From Comamonadaceae bacterium (lineage in GTDB: Bacteria > Pseudomonadota > Gammaproteobacteria > Burkholderiales > Burkholderiaceae_C), in assembly GCA_027488215.1 (NCBI GenBank), contig JAIYCB010000008.1, positions 102,362-166,361 on the forward strand: a DNA stretch of 64,000 nt, written 5' to 3'. Positions within the stretch are counted from its first letter, which is position 1; every line of letters starts with the position of its first letter. The notes beneath the pieces were generated by a model, which was not told where the DNA came from, did no database searches, and saw only the letters and a list, made by a program, of their open reading frames with translations. This document shows positions 1-9,200 of this stretch, piece by piece. The position numbers and the translations under genes were made by a program.

Positions 1-1396
1 TCTTCTTCGCATCGCCAAACAGCATGCGGTTGTTGTCTTTGTAGAAGAGCGGGTTGTCCACACCGGCGTAGCCACTGGCCATGGAGCGCTTCATCACGAT
101 GCTGGTGCGCGCCTTCCACACTTCGAGCACCGGCATGCCGGCGATGGGGCTGGTCGGATCGTCCTGGGCAGCGGGGTTCACGATGTCGTTGGCACCAATG
201 ACCATCACCACATCGGTGTCCGGGAAATCGTCGTTGATCTCGTCCATCTCCAACACAATGTCGTAAGGCACCTTGGCTTCGGCCAAAAGCACGTTCATGT
301 GGCCCGGCATACGGCCGGCTACCGGGTGGATGCCAAAGCGCACGTTGACACCCTTGTCCCTCAGGGTCCGGGTGATTTCATTGACCGTATGCTGAGCCTG
401 AGCCACCGCCATGCCATAGCCAGGCACAATGATCACGCTCTTGGCGTCGCGCAGCAGCTCGGCGGTTTCGGTGGCGCTCACAGGCACCACTTCGCCCTGT
501 GGCTCGGCTGCAGCGCCATCGGCCTTGGGCGCTGCGGGCGCACCGCCACCGAAGCCCCCAGCGATCACGCTGATGAAGTTGCGGTTCATCGCGTTGCACA
601 TGATGTAACTCAAGATGGCGCCCGACGAACCCACCAGTGCGCCGGTCACGATCAGCAAGTCGTTGCCCAGCATGAAACCGGTGGCCGCAGCCGCCCAACC
701 GGAGTAGCTGTTGAGCATGGACACCACCACCGGCATGTCAGCACCACCGATGGCCATGACCATGTGGATGCCAAAAAGCAACGCAATGACGGTCATGATG
801 ATCAGTGGGGTCATGCCATCGGCCACGCTGCCAGCGCGCACGAACTCACTGCCGAACCAGATCACCACCAAAAGACCGATCAGGTTCAACCAGTGGCGCG
901 CGGGCAGCAACAAGGGCTTGCCGCCAATCTTTCCGTTGAGCTTGCCAAAGGCGATGAGTGAACCGGAGAAGGTGACCGCACCGATCAGGATGCCAAGGTA
1001 GATTTCGACTTCGTGGATGACCTTTTCGGCACCGGTGTACTGAATGGACGTGTCCACGTAGCTGGAAAAACCGACCAGGCAGGCGGCCAAGCCGACCAAG
1101 CTGTGCATCAGCGCAACCAGCTCGGGCATCTGGGTCATCTTGACGGTTTTGGCAGCGTACAGCCCTATACCGCCACCTATCACCAGGGCTGCAATGATCC
1201 AGGGCACCCCCGCTGCGGCCACTCGGGGGCCGACGATGGTTGCGATCACTGCCAGCGCCATACCAATGACACCATAGAGGTTGCCACGGCGCGAAGTTTC
1301 CGGGTTGGACAAGCCACCCAGGCTGAGGATGAAAAGGATGGCGGCCCCGAGGTAGGCAACGGTGGCCAAGCTAGGAGAAATGAGACTTTGAGACAT
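1..1396 (-). CDS. pntB: NAD(P) transhydrogenase subunit beta (3' end cut by window edge)
   Basis: Beta subunit of the membrane-bound transhydrogenase, which couples proton influx to hydride transfer from NADH to NADP+. It supplies membrane helices and the NADP(H)-binding domain III. About 465 codons are visible and the frame is open to the edge. The last visible residues, NPLFYKDN followed by LFGDAKK, match the extreme C-terminus of known PntB, so only about ten residues should be missing. The ATG at 1396 is preceded by an AGGAAAG Shine-Dalgarno. It follows pntA after 30 bases, so the two subunits should be co-transcribed. Confidence 0.93.
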   Translation of the reverse strand, partial: MSQSLISPSLATVAYLGAAILFILSLGGLSNPETSRRGNLYGVIGMALAVIATIVGPRVAAAGVPWIIAALVIGGGIGLYAAKTVKMTQMPELVALMHSLVGLAACLVGFSSYVDTSIQYTGAEKVIHEVEIYLGILIGAVTFSGSLIAFGKLNGKIGGKPLLLPARHWLNLIGLLVVIWFGSEFVRAGSVADGMTPLIIMTVIALLFGIHMVMAIGGADMPVVVSMLNSYSGWAAAATGFMLGNDLLIVTGALVGSSGAILSYIMCNAMNRNFISVIAGGFGGGAPAAPKADGAAAEPQGEVVPVSATETAELLRDAKSVIIVPGYGMAVAQAQHTVNEITRTLRDKGVNVRFGIHPVAGRMPGHMNVLLAEAKVPYDIVLEMDEINDDFPDTDVVMVIGANDIVNPAAQDDPTSPIAGMPVLEVWKARTSIVMKRSMASGYAGVDNPLFYKDNNRMLFGDAKK

Positions 1397-1426
1397 GTTG
1401 TCTTTCCTTTTTATTCTTATCTCGGC

Positions 1427-3034
1427 TTACTTGCGGAACATGTCCAGCATGCGGCGCGTCACCGCAAAGCCGCCGAACATATTGATGGCGGTCAGCACAA
1501 TGCCGCCGAACGCCATCCACTGAATCAGCGCATCGGGGCGACCGTTGGTGCCGGCCTCCGGCGGCAGGATCTGCACCAGCGCACCAATGACAATGATGCT
1601 AGAGATCGCGTTGGTCACACTCATCAGCGGCGTGTGCAGCGCGGGCGTCACGTTCCACACCACCATGTAGCCAATGAAGCAGGCCAACACAAACACGGTG
1701 AAGTGCCCCAGGAAGGCCGCCGGGGCATACGCACCGATGGCCCAGAAGACCAGCGCCCCCAGACCGAACACCATCGCCAGCGTTTTGGCGGGCAGCGGTC
1801 CGCTGCTGCCGTGGCCATGCGCGCTTTTCTTTTCGGCGGTGGCTACCGGCTTGGCGGCGGGCTTGGGTGCCGCAGCTGGCAGCGGGGGTGCGGGCCAGGT
1901 GATTTCGCCGTTTTTGATGACCGTCAGACCCCGGATCGCATCGTCTTCCATGTTGACGTTGATCACGCCGTCTTTGGTCTTGCACAACTCTTCCGTCAAG
2001 CGGAACAGGTTGGTACCGTACAGCGTGGACGACTGGCGTGCCATGCGTGAAGCCAGGTCGGTGTAGCCGACAATGGTCACACCGTGCTTGACCACTGCCT
2101 TGCCGGGCTCGGTCAGTTCACAGTTACCGCCTTGCTCGGCGGCCATGTCCACGATCACGCTACCAGGCTTCATGCTTTTCACCATTTCAGCGGTGATCAG
2201 GCGCGGGGCGGGCTTGCCGGGGATCAGCGCGGTGGTGATGATGATGTCGCACTCTTGGGCCTGCTTGGCGTACATCTCGCGCTGCGCCGCCTGGAAACCC
2301 TCGCTCATGACCTTGGCGTAACCGCCGCCGCCCGAGCCTTCTTCTTCATAGTCCACCTTGACGAACTCGCCACCCAGCGAAATGACCTGGTCGGCCACTT
2401 CAGCGCGGGTGTCGTTGGCACGCACGATGGCGCCCAAGCTGGCGGCCGCGCCAATGGCGGCGAGACCCGCCACACCGGCACCGGCGATGAACACCTTGGC
2501 GGGGGGCACTTTGCCCGCGGCTGTGATCTGGCCGTTGAAGAAACGGCCAAAAGCGTTGGCTGCCTCGACCACCGCGCGGTAGCCGCTCACCCCGGCCATG
2601 GAAGTCAGCGCATCCATCTTCTGGGCGCGGCTGAGCGTGCGGGGCAGTGCGTCAATCGACAGCGCGGTGACCTTTTTGGCGGCCAGCTGCTGCATCAAAT
2701 CAGGGTTTTGCGCGGGCCACAAGAAGCCGATCAGCGTCTGGCCTTCGTGCATCAGGGCGACTTCGTCGGCCGTGGGAGCGCGTACTTTGAAGACGATGTC
2801 GCTGCCGCTCCACAAAGCAGCGGCGGTCGGTGCAATGCTTGCTCCAGCTTGCTCATAGGCATCGTCCGACAAATCGGCGAGATCGCCCGCGCCACGCTCG
2901 ACCACCACGGCAAAACCGAGTTTGACCAGCTTGGTCACCACATCGGGCACAGTGGCCACGCGCTTTTCACCGGGAAATACTTCCCGTGGCACGCCGATGC
3001 GTTGGCCCTTGGGCGTGGTTTCGCCTGTTTGCAT
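1427..3034 (-). CDS. pntA: NAD(P) transhydrogenase subunit alpha
   Basis: Alpha subunit, 535 aa, of the proton-translocating transhydrogenase. The N-terminal ~390 residues form the NAD(H)-binding domain I, beginning with the alanine-dehydrogenase-like segment [15 protein letters not shown] and containing the Rossmann segment [19 protein letters not shown] Pro/Ala/Lys-rich linker (~390-415) leads to hydrophobic helices at the C-terminus. This is the single-chain alpha architecture of E. coli (510 aa), not the split PntAA/PntAB form. The start at 3034 has a GAGGAAA Shine-Dalgarno. It is the first gene of a pntA-pntB unit, and its upstream region contains two inverted repeats that could be operators. 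Confidence 0.95.
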   Translation of the reverse strand: MQTGETTPKGQRIGVPREVFPGEKRVATVPDVVTKLVKLGFAVVVERGAGDLADLSDDAYEQAGASIAPTAAALWSGSDIVFKVRAPTADEVALMHEGQTLIGFLWPAQNPDLMQQLAAKKVTALSIDALPRTLSRAQKMDALTSMAGVSGYRAVVEAANAFGRFFNGQITAAGKVPPAKVFIAGAGVAGLAAIGAAASLGAIVRANDTRAEVADQVISLGGEFVKVDYEEEGSGGGGYAKVMSEGFQAAQREMYAKQAQECDIIITTALIPGKPAPRLITAEMVKSMKPGSVIVDMAAEQGGNCELTEPGKAVVKHGVTIVGYTDLASRMARQSSTLYGTNLFRLTEELCKTKDGVINVNMEDDAIRGLTVIKNGEITWPAPPLPAAAPKPAAKPVATAEKKSAHGHGSSGPLPAKTLAMVFGLGALVFWAIGAYAPAAFLGHFTVFVLACFIGYMVVWNVTPALHTPLMSVTNAISSIIVIGALVQILPPEAGTNGRPDALIQWMAFGGIVLTAINMFGGFAVTRRMLDMFRK

Positions 3035-3082
3035 GTCTGTTTCCTCGCTCTATCAACAAAAAATGGGGTTAATTTCAAAGCT

Positions 3083-3098
3083 TAACCGAAATCGGTTA
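3083..3098. promoter_or_regulatory. Perfect 7-bp inverted repeat, operator-like
   Basis: TAACCGA-AA-TCGGTTA is a perfect 7-bp dyad with a 2-base centre, 49 bases upstream of the pntA start in the pntA/nudJ divergent region. Its size and symmetry suit a dimeric repressor or activator. No regulator is encoded next to it, so its identity is unknown. Confidence 0.4.
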
Positions 3099-3107
3099 TC
3101 GCATGGC

Positions 3108-3154
3108 CTGATCAAGTCTTTAGCGAACTTGATCATCCCGATGGGGTTAGATAA
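3108..3154. promoter_or_regulatory. 9-bp inverted repeat and possible nudJ promoter
   Basis: TGATCAAGT (3108-3116) and ACTTGATCA (3126-3134) form a 9-bp inverted repeat around a 9-base spacer. The right arm contains TTGATC (3128-3133), which with GATAAT (3149-3154) gives a weak sigma-70-like promoter (15-base spacing) facing nudJ. The repeat could therefore be an operator over the -35 element; this is inference from sequence alone. Confidence 0.35.
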
Positions 3155-3264
3155 TGTCAGTCAGTACCGATATGAAGAATTCCATCGGTCATTCAGGCAC
3201 TCTTTTGGTGCTGAACAGGAGTTGGCAGCTTACCGTGCCAGTTTCCAGACCGATAATCAAGGTC

Positions 3265-3759
3265 ATGGACACACGCTGGAAACCCAATGTCACCGTGGCC
3301 GCCATCATCGAGCGTGATGGTCGCTACCTGTTGATCGAAGAACACACCCAAGAGGGTTTGCGCCTGAACAATCCGGCAGGCCACCTGGACCCGGGCGAAT
3401 CGCCAGAACAAGCCTGCGCCCGCGAAGCACTGGAGGAAACGGCCCAGCCGTTCAAGCCCACGGCCTTGGTCGGCATTTACCTGTCACGTTTTCAGCGCCC
3501 GGCGACTGGAGAAGACATCACCTATGTGCGGATGGCTTTTTGTGGCGACATTGGTGCAGTGCAGCCCCATCTCCACTTGGACGAGGGCATTGTGCGCACG
3601 CTGTGGATGACACCCGAAGAAGTGCGCGCCAGCGCCGAGCGTCACCGCAGCCCCCTGGTCTTGCGTTGCATTGAAGACCACCTGGCTGGACAACGCTTCC
3701 CGCTGGGGGTGATCCACACCGACCCGGCCGTGGCCAACTTGCCTCCCCTTGCGACATGA
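3265..3759 (+). CDS. nudJ: Nudix hydrolase, NudJ-like
   Basis: Small Nudix pyrophosphatase of 164 aa, similar in opening and layout to NudJ, a phosphatase acting on thiamine and nucleoside pyrophosphates. The Nudix box is readable as GHLDPGE, seven residues, then REALEETA; the usual late Gly is replaced by Ala. I chose the ATG at 3265 (MDTRWKP) because the next residues form the first strand of the fold (NVTVAAIIE), while the 37 in-frame residues before it have no Nudix character. In E. coli nudJ directly precedes mnmA; here the two are 5.4 kb apart. The stop overlaps the next start by four bases (ATGA). Confidence 0.85.
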   Translation: MDTRWKPNVTVAAIIERDGRYLLIEEHTQEGLRLNNPAGHLDPGESPEQACAREALEETAQPFKPTALVGIYLSRFQRPATGEDITYVRMAFCGDIGAVQPHLHLDEGIVRTLWMTPEEVRASAERHRSPLVLRCIEDHLAGQRFPLGVIHTDPAVANLPPLAT

Positions 3760-4517
3760 GCCTCAATTGGCCTACCGAAGCACTTTGGCTGCTCACGGGC
3801 GCAGCCGCTTTCTTGGCGGGCGTGCTCAATGCAATTGCCGGCGGCGGCAGCTTCCTCACCTTTCCGGCCCTGGTGTTTGCCGGCGTACCGCCCCTGGCGG
3901 CCAACGCCACCAGCGCCATGGCCGTCAGCCCAGGCTACCTGGGCAGCGTGCTGGGTTTTCGCTCGGAGCTGCAAGCCATACCCCGCGCGTTGTTGCGGAG
4001 GGAAGTGGCCATTGCCGCGATCGGCGGCTTGATCGGCGCTGGCTTGCTGCTGCTCACCCCGGCGCGGGTTTTTTCGGGCTTGGTACCCTGGCTGCTGCTG
4101 CTCGCCACGGCCCTGTTTGCAGCCGGGCCCTGGCTGGGGCGGCGCAATGCAGGCCAAGGTCACCCCGCTTGGCGGTTGCCAGGCCTGATGGGCGTGGCCA
4201 TTTACGGCGGTTACTTCAATGGCGGGCTGGGCATTTTGCTGATGGCCCTCTACACCCTGACGGGCGAGAGCCGATTGAACACGGTCAATGCACTGAAAAA
4301 CCTCAACTCCTTTGTGCTTTCCCTGCTGTCGGTGGCCGCCTTCGCCGTCGCCGGAGCCATCGTCTGGCCGCAGGCACTGTGGATGATGGTGCTGGCCACA
4401 TTGGGGGGCTGGGCAGGCGCTCGCCTGGCCAAGCGCTTGCCTGTAAGCTGGGTGCGCTGGCTGGTGATTGGCACCGGCCTGGTGATGAGCATGGTGTTTT
4501 TTTCGCGCTCGGCCTGA
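3756..4517 (+). CDS. TauE/SafE family membrane permease
   Basis: Integral membrane protein of 253 aa in the TauE/SafE family, whose characterised members export sulfite, sulfoacetate or related organic anions. The N-terminal glycine-rich segment NAIAGGGSFLTFPAL is the family hallmark, a related motif recurs near GGYFNGGLGILLMALY, and the rest is about eight hydrophobic helices. The start overlaps the nudJ stop (ATGA) and has no Shine-Dalgarno of its own, so translational coupling is likely. It converges on the SGNH gene with a 21-base gap. The substrate cannot be read from sequence. Confidence 0.85.
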   Translation: MSLNWPTEALWLLTGAAAFLAGVLNAIAGGGSFLTFPALVFAGVPPLAANATSAMAVSPGYLGSVLGFRSELQAIPRALLRREVAIAAIGGLIGAGLLLLTPARVFSGLVPWLLLLATALFAAGPWLGRRNAGQGHPAWRLPGLMGVAIYGGYFNGGLGILLMALYTLTGESRLNTVNALKNLNSFVLSLLSVAAFAVAGAIVWPQALWMMVLATLGGWAGARLAKRLPVSWVRWLVIGTGLVMSMVFFSRSA

Positions 4518-4538
4518 GCACCGACCAACTAACCGGTT

Positions 4539-5984
4539 TTATCGGGCCGCTGTGGGTGCGGCTACCTCCCCAAAAAGGGAAGGACCCCAGCCCAAATCTT
4601 TGGCCATCAACTGCGCAAGTCTTTGGTAGCCGGGCACGGTGAAGTGGATCAGGTCCCGCGCCATCAGGGGGGGGTTGTGGCGGACCCAGCGGTAAGCACT
4701 GCCTGCACCCCCCATGGCCTCGAACATGCTCCAGACGTGGCAACCATGGGCGCTTGCCACCTGCTTTTGGATGCGACCGATCTCCTGGTGCACTCGGGTA
4801 AAACGCAGCAGATCGGGGGCCTTTCGCTCTGGATTACGGGATGAGGACTTGCCCACCTTTTGAGAGCGCCGCACCAAAATCCCGCGGTCCCCGGGGGCGA
4901 TCAGCAAGCAGGCCGCCTGGGGAAAAACCGCTCGCCACTGGGAAACCGACGCCTGCAACATTTGCCGATAAGCTTGGGCGCTGAAAGGCTGGACATTGCC
5001 TTCGTTGGTGCCGAAAGCCAACACCACCACGTCATAAGGCGGCTGCGGCCACCAAGGCATCAAGGACTCGGGTCGCACAAGCCGCCAGCCCGCAGCCGTG
5101 GCCCCGGGATAACCAAACACATCCATTTGCAAGCGCACCTGAGGGGCTACCGGCCACTCCAGACCCTGCAAACGAAACGGGCCTTGTTGTACCCGCAGTG
5201 CCAGGGTGGACATGGCCTCTTGGCCCAACAACTCCAGCACGGCAGGACCTTCTTCGCCTTGCAAGGTGATGAGCTGTTCTGGACCCGAATCCACCCGCAC
5301 CGCCAAAACGACAGGCCGTTCGGTCTGCTGGTAAAGCAAGCGGAGACGAGAATGTTCAGCTCGAGCTGCCGCATTACGAAGGTCCAGCGCCAACCAGGCA
5401 CCGTCCTGAAGGCTGCTCATGTTGACCAGGCCGGGACCGGGGTGCGCAGCCCCGGCGTTGTGGGAATGAGCAGGTTCGAATTGCCAATCAGGACTCACGC
5501 AGGTTTTGCGCAAAGGCAAGCGTACGCCTGGCCGACCCAAATTGGCCGGTACAAACCGGAACCCGACTTGATCGGGTGAAAGCCGTGACAAACGTTGCAA
5601 CTCCTGCGTGAAAAATCCAGCGGCGAGGTGGCTGTCGCTCCAAATGCCAACGCGTAAAACCGAAGGATCCGCTCGTGACCACAAAGGAAAAGCAGCAGGC
5701 ACTTCTCCTGGAACTGCATCGGGCATCCGGGAAGCAGCCTCCCGGAAAGCAGGCAACTGCTTATCCACCTCTTCTTGATCGGGCCACTCGACCGGATCGG
5801 GATCAGCCGGACGCTCAGGCCTTGGCGCGCGAGGCGGCAAACTGCACTGCAAATCCGGCGCATTGGACTGAATTTGCACCTGCACGCGGGTCATGGCCGC
5901 TTGTCCGCTTTGGGCCTGAACGCAGCTGCTGGCCCAGGCCAACACCAGACAGAACGCCGCTTGACCAAAGGCAAGGGGGTTCAT
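4539..5984 (-). CDS. Secreted SGNH/GDSL-family esterase or acetyltransferase
   Basis: Exported protein of 481 aa with a signal peptide (hydrophobic run ending near SCVQA). SGNH blocks are visible: block I as IWSDSHLAAG with the nucleophile Ser but Ser instead of the usual preceding Gly, block III as FGTNEGN, and the catalytic Asp/His as DLIHFTVPGY near the C-terminus. A large insert of ~150 residues with beta-sandwich-like sequence sits between blocks I and III, as in multi-domain SGNH proteins that act on cell-surface polymers. It is the last gene of a four-gene operon and overlaps the previous gene by four bases. The likely role is acetyl transfer to, or removal from, an envelope glycan. 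Confidence 0.75.
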   Translation of the reverse strand: MNPLAFGQAAFCLVLAWASSCVQAQSGQAAMTRVQVQIQSNAPDLQCSLPPRAPRPERPADPDPVEWPDQEEVDKQLPAFREAASRMPDAVPGEVPAAFPLWSRADPSVLRVGIWSDSHLAAGFFTQELQRLSRLSPDQVGFRFVPANLGRPGVRLPLRKTCVSPDWQFEPAHSHNAGAAHPGPGLVNMSSLQDGAWLALDLRNAAARAEHSRLRLLYQQTERPVVLAVRVDSGPEQLITLQGEEGPAVLELLGQEAMSTLALRVQQGPFRLQGLEWPVAPQVRLQMDVFGYPGATAAGWRLVRPESLMPWWPQPPYDVVVLAFGTNEGNVQPFSAQAYRQMLQASVSQWRAVFPQAACLLIAPGDRGILVRRSQKVGKSSSRNPERKAPDLLRFTRVHQEIGRIQKQVASAHGCHVWSMFEAMGGAGSAYRWVRHNPPLMARDLIHFTVPGYQRLAQLMAKDLGWGPSLFGEVAAPTAAR

Positions 5985-6973
5985 GGCTGACGGGCCTGCT
6001 CGATGTGTGCCAGCAAGGCCTGGTTAATCAGGCGCAAGCCCGAGGGCGTGAGGTGAATGCCGTCATTCGCGCGCAAATTCACACGTTGGCCATCTTCTTT
6101 GTTTTTGAATTTTTGAAATGGCTCTGACAACAGACCGATCAGAGGCTCGGTGGCGAGGTAATCGGTGCGCCATTGGGTGGCACGGGCATGGAAGATGTGA
6201 TTTTGTAAAACCGCTCCGTCCCTGATGCGGCCATCCTGCATGGAAGGCAGTCCCACCCAAATCACACGCACTTGGCGCTGCACAGCAGCGGCCAACACCT
6301 CATCCACGCGCAAAGCGTAATTCAAAGCCCAGCCCGGCGATGGGAACAAATGGCGCTGACCATCGACCAGCATGTCCCAAGGGTCATTCGGCCCCAAGAA
6401 GACCACGAGCAGCGTCAGACTCTTGGCATCCATCTCGTCCATCATGCGCGTGGGCCAGTCAAAGTAACGCCGCACGGTCAGACCCGTGCTTTGACGACTC
6501 AAATCATGCACTTCCCAATCAGGATACAAACGGGTCATTTCACGCAAGAACAAGGGCGCAATGCCCTGCATCATCGAATCACCCGCCAACAAAATCCGCT
6601 GGACACCGGGTGCCAGTTTTTGCTGCGACAAGGTGGCCAGAAACTGTCCCGGCGGCAATGGCTCGGGCAAGCTTTGCAGTTGCGGGGGTTCAGGTGTGCG
6701 GTTGATCGGGGCAGGATCCTCTAGCACTCCTGTCGAAGATGGCCAATTCAAACGAAACAAAGGTCTGGCCCCGCCGGAACGAATGCGTTCATCCAGCCAT
6801 CGCGAAGGTGCAAACAAGACTTGGGCCACCGATGGCGGTAAGGCTGCTTCCAGACTGAAGTGATAGCGAACACCCAAATACTTTTCGATAGAAGTCAACC
6901 AGGACAAGCACACCAGCAAGGCAATGCCTGGCAAGAGCCAACTCAGCTGAAGTGCAGACAAACGATGACGCAT
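5981..6973 (-). CDS. Membrane-anchored DUF459-type SGNH hydrolase
   Basis: Protein of 330 aa with one N-terminal transmembrane anchor (LLPGIALLVCLSWL) and a periplasmic SGNH domain. Blocks are canonical: LLAGDSMMQG with the nucleophile Ser, FLGPNDPWDM for block III, and DGIHLTPSGL for the Asp/His pair. The start at 6973 is preferred because it lies one base after the MBOAT stop (TGA-T-ATG); an upstream in-frame start would overlap the MBOAT gene by 120 bases. MBOAT plus SGNH pairs such as PatA/PatB and AlgI/AlgJ/AlgX move acetyl groups across the membrane and onto extracytoplasmic polymers, which is the most likely role here. Confidence 0.8.
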   Translation of the reverse strand: MRHRLSALQLSWLLPGIALLVCLSWLTSIEKYLGVRYHFSLEAALPPSVAQVLFAPSRWLDERIRSGGARPLFRLNWPSSTGVLEDPAPINRTPEPPQLQSLPEPLPPGQFLATLSQQKLAPGVQRILLAGDSMMQGIAPLFLREMTRLYPDWEVHDLSRQSTGLTVRRYFDWPTRMMDEMDAKSLTLLVVFLGPNDPWDMLVDGQRHLFPSPGWALNYALRVDEVLAAAVQRQVRVIWVGLPSMQDGRIRDGAVLQNHIFHARATQWRTDYLATEPLIGLLSEPFQKFKNKEDGQRVNLRANDGIHLTPSGLRLINQALLAHIEQARQP

Positions 6974-6974
6974 A

Positions 6975-8387
6975 TCAAAACCGGTAATAAATAAAACTCG
7001 GCACCCCCTCAGGTGCCCCATAAAGCACTGCAAACAGCAGCAATGCCAGCACAACGCCAGACCACCAAGGACCCAGACGCGCCAGACACGCCACACTCAG
7101 GCGCTGCAAACCCAATGCCCAGGGACTCAAGCCTAAAACCAAAGCAGAAATTCCCAACAAACCCCACCAAGGCAATTGGTCGGGTAACCAAAAACCCACC
7201 GGGCTGTGCCAAAGGCCTTGCAGCATTTGGAGTGCCTGCGGCAAAGAGTCTGCCCGGAAAAACACCCAAGCCACACTGACAAAAACAAAAGTCAAGAATT
7301 GCGCGGCCCAGCGCGGCCAGACTGGCATACCCCAGCGCTTGGCCATGTTTTGCACCACCACACCGAGCCCGTGTAACAAACCCCAAACCACAAAAGTCCA
7401 GTTAGCACCGTGCCACAAACCACTGATCAACATGCCCGTCAGCACATTGAGCTGCGTTCGGTACCAACCCAGACGGTTGCCACCCATGGGGATGTAAATG
7501 TAATCGCGGATGAAGCTGGACAAAGACACGTGCCAGCGTGTCCAGAAATCGGACAGATTGCGCGCCAAATAGGGTTGGCGGAAATTGACTGGCAAACGAT
7601 AACCCAGCAACAAAGCCAATCCTGTCACGATCAATGTGTAGCCCGCAAAATCGAGAAAAATCTGCATGCTGTAACCCAGCATGGCCGCTGCCAGCGACAC
7701 ACTGGCGTATTGCTCAGGGGACTTGTAAACCGGGTCGACCACCTGGGCTGACAACCAGGACGCCAACACCACCTTTTGCACCAATCCCAATGCGATCAGG
7801 TACAGGGCCAACCAGCCTTGCCGAGGACTGCCCACGCGCCGCATTGGGGGTTGCCCATCGGTCTGCGCGAAGAAATGCTCAGCTCGCCAGATGGGCCCAG
7901 CGAACAAAGTAGGCCAAAAACTCAGGAACAGCATCACATCCGCCCAAGAACGGGCAGAGGCCGGTGCGCGACCGACCATGACCAAGTAGGTCACTGCCTG
8001 GAAGGTAAAAAACGAGACTCCCACAGGCGCCACCCAATTGAGCACGGGTAACAAGGACACAAAACCCGTGTGCTGCAGGATTGCCTGAAAGGTTTCCCGG
8101 ACAAATTCATAGTACTTGAGGGAAAAAAGAAAAGATCCAGCCAACCAAAGGCCCAGTACCAGAGGTAGGCGAGCAGATGCAGCCCGCTGCATCCAGCGTC
8201 CCAAGAGCCAAATCACAGTGCTGTAGACCATCAACACCAGAGCAAAAAGTGGCACCCAAGTGGCGTACAGTGCATAGGCGGAGACGATCAGCAAGCCTCG
8301 CTGCGCACGCGGGTGATCGGCTAAAGCCCAGTAAGACGGAAAAAATAAAAGGCACAGCAGCGCAAATTCGGGCGAGACAAAACTCAT
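6975..8387 (-). CDS. MBOAT-family membrane O-acyltransferase
   Basis: Polytopic membrane protein of 470 aa. The MBOAT signature is clear: WTRWHVSLSSFIRDYIYIP, then SGLWHGANWTFVVWGLLHG with the conserved histidine. This matches the AlgI/PatA/DltB group, which transfers acetyl or D-alanyl groups across the inner membrane. The start at 8387 is ten bases after the transglycosylase stop. The downstream genes encode two extracytoplasmic SGNH proteins, the usual partners that complete acetyl transfer. The polymer could be peptidoglycan (PatA-like) or an exopolysaccharide (AlgI-like). The lytic transglycosylase neighbour and absence of glycosyltransferases favour peptidoglycan, by inference. Confidence 0.9.
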   Translation of the reverse strand: MSFVSPEFALLCLLFFPSYWALADHPRAQRGLLIVSAYALYATWVPLFALVLMVYSTVIWLLGRWMQRAASARLPLVLGLWLAGSFLFSLKYYEFVRETFQAILQHTGFVSLLPVLNWVAPVGVSFFTFQAVTYLVMVGRAPASARSWADVMLFLSFWPTLFAGPIWRAEHFFAQTDGQPPMRRVGSPRQGWLALYLIALGLVQKVVLASWLSAQVVDPVYKSPEQYASVSLAAAMLGYSMQIFLDFAGYTLIVTGLALLLGYRLPVNFRQPYLARNLSDFWTRWHVSLSSFIRDYIYIPMGGNRLGWYRTQLNVLTGMLISGLWHGANWTFVVWGLLHGLGVVVQNMAKRWGMPVWPRWAAQFLTFVFVSVAWVFFRADSLPQALQMLQGLWHSPVGFWLPDQLPWWGLLGISALVLGLSPWALGLQRLSVACLARLGPWWSGVVLALLLFAVLYGAPEGVPSFIYYRF

Positions 8388-8397
8388 GCAAGGCCTC

Positions 8398-9147
8398 TCA
8401 CTGGATAGGCACGTTGACGCCGGCAGCCACCTGATCGATCAGGGACTGCTCTGCCAAGACCTTGGCCACATAGCCGCCATCTTCTGTCAACTCATAGCCA
8501 CCCAGATAAAACTTCAGTCCTTCCTCGATGGATCCGCCACGTAACTTGATGGCGTCAGCCAGCACGCCAGCGCCTACACGCAAATTGCTGATTGGGTCAA
8601 AAGCGGCCAATTTACCGCCATAAGCTTCATAACGTTGAGCGTGAATGCCGGTCATGACTTGCATCAGACCTTGGGCGCCAGATTGGCTTTGCACATAGGG
8701 ATGGAAATTGGATTCGATCGCCATCACGGCCAAAATCAGATGGGGCGGAAGTTTTTTCTGCTTGGACACTGCATGTGCCTCGGCCACCAACGCAGCCAGA
8801 GGCTCAGGAGCCACTTTGTATTTACGCGCCAGCCACGTGGCCACCGCCACCTGGGACTTGGGCAAATCACTCAATTCGACCGCAGTGGCCCGCTCAGCGG
8901 TGTTTTCAGGCAACCAGGACAGCAACACCTGGCGTTCGCGAAGCCAATTGAACAGCGCGCCTTCAGCCTGGTTCAACCAGTTCGGATGCCACCACAGCGC
9001 CAACAACAAGGCAGCCGCACCCAAACCCACCATGGCCAGGCCACTGTGGGTCACGATGAACAGACCACGCGCCGTATCGCGCAAGAAAGTTCGAATGGGG
9101 GGGCACCATGTGCAATGCAAGGTCATGAATTTGAACCAGTCGAACAT
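8398..9147 (-). CDS. Membrane-anchored lytic transglycosylase (SLT family)
   Basis: Murein-cleaving lytic transglycosylase of 249 aa. An N-terminal transmembrane segment (SGLAMVGLGAAALLLALWW) anchors a C-terminal SLT domain. The catalytic Glu lies in AVMAIESNFHP, followed by SGAQGLMQVM and a late GGYE segment. Lytic transglycosylases make 1,6-anhydro-muramic ends and are blocked by 6-O-acetylation, which fits the MBOAT/SGNH genes directly downstream. A longer frame reaches 9216 but would overlap the divergent mnmA. The ATG at 9147 lies inside a TATAAT-like -10 element (9146-9151), so the in-frame ATG at 9126 is a real alternative start. Confidence 0.82.
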   Translation of the reverse strand: MFDWFKFMTLHCTWCPPIRTFLRDTARGLFIVTHSGLAMVGLGAAALLLALWWHPNWLNQAEGALFNWLRERQVLLSWLPENTAERATAVELSDLPKSQVAVATWLARKYKVAPEPLAALVAEAHAVSKQKKLPPHLILAVMAIESNFHPYVQSQSGAQGLMQVMTGIHAQRYEAYGGKLAAFDPISNLRVGAGVLADAIKLRGGSIEEGLKFYLGGYELTEDGGYVAKVLAEQSLIDQVAAGVNVPIQ

Positions 9148-9166
9148 TATAAATTTTCGGCAAGCG

Positions 9167-9194
9167 CTGACCGAGGCACAGCGCACTGGATAAT
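9167..9194 (+). promoter_or_regulatory. Probable mnmA promoter
   Basis: CTGACC (9167-9172) and GATAAT (9189-9194) with 16-base spacing resemble a sigma-70 promoter. The first base of the mnmA ATG lies seven bases after the -10 element, so the mRNA may be leaderless or nearly so; no Shine-Dalgarno is seen. Confidence 0.4.
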
Positions 9195-9200
9195 TCAGCC

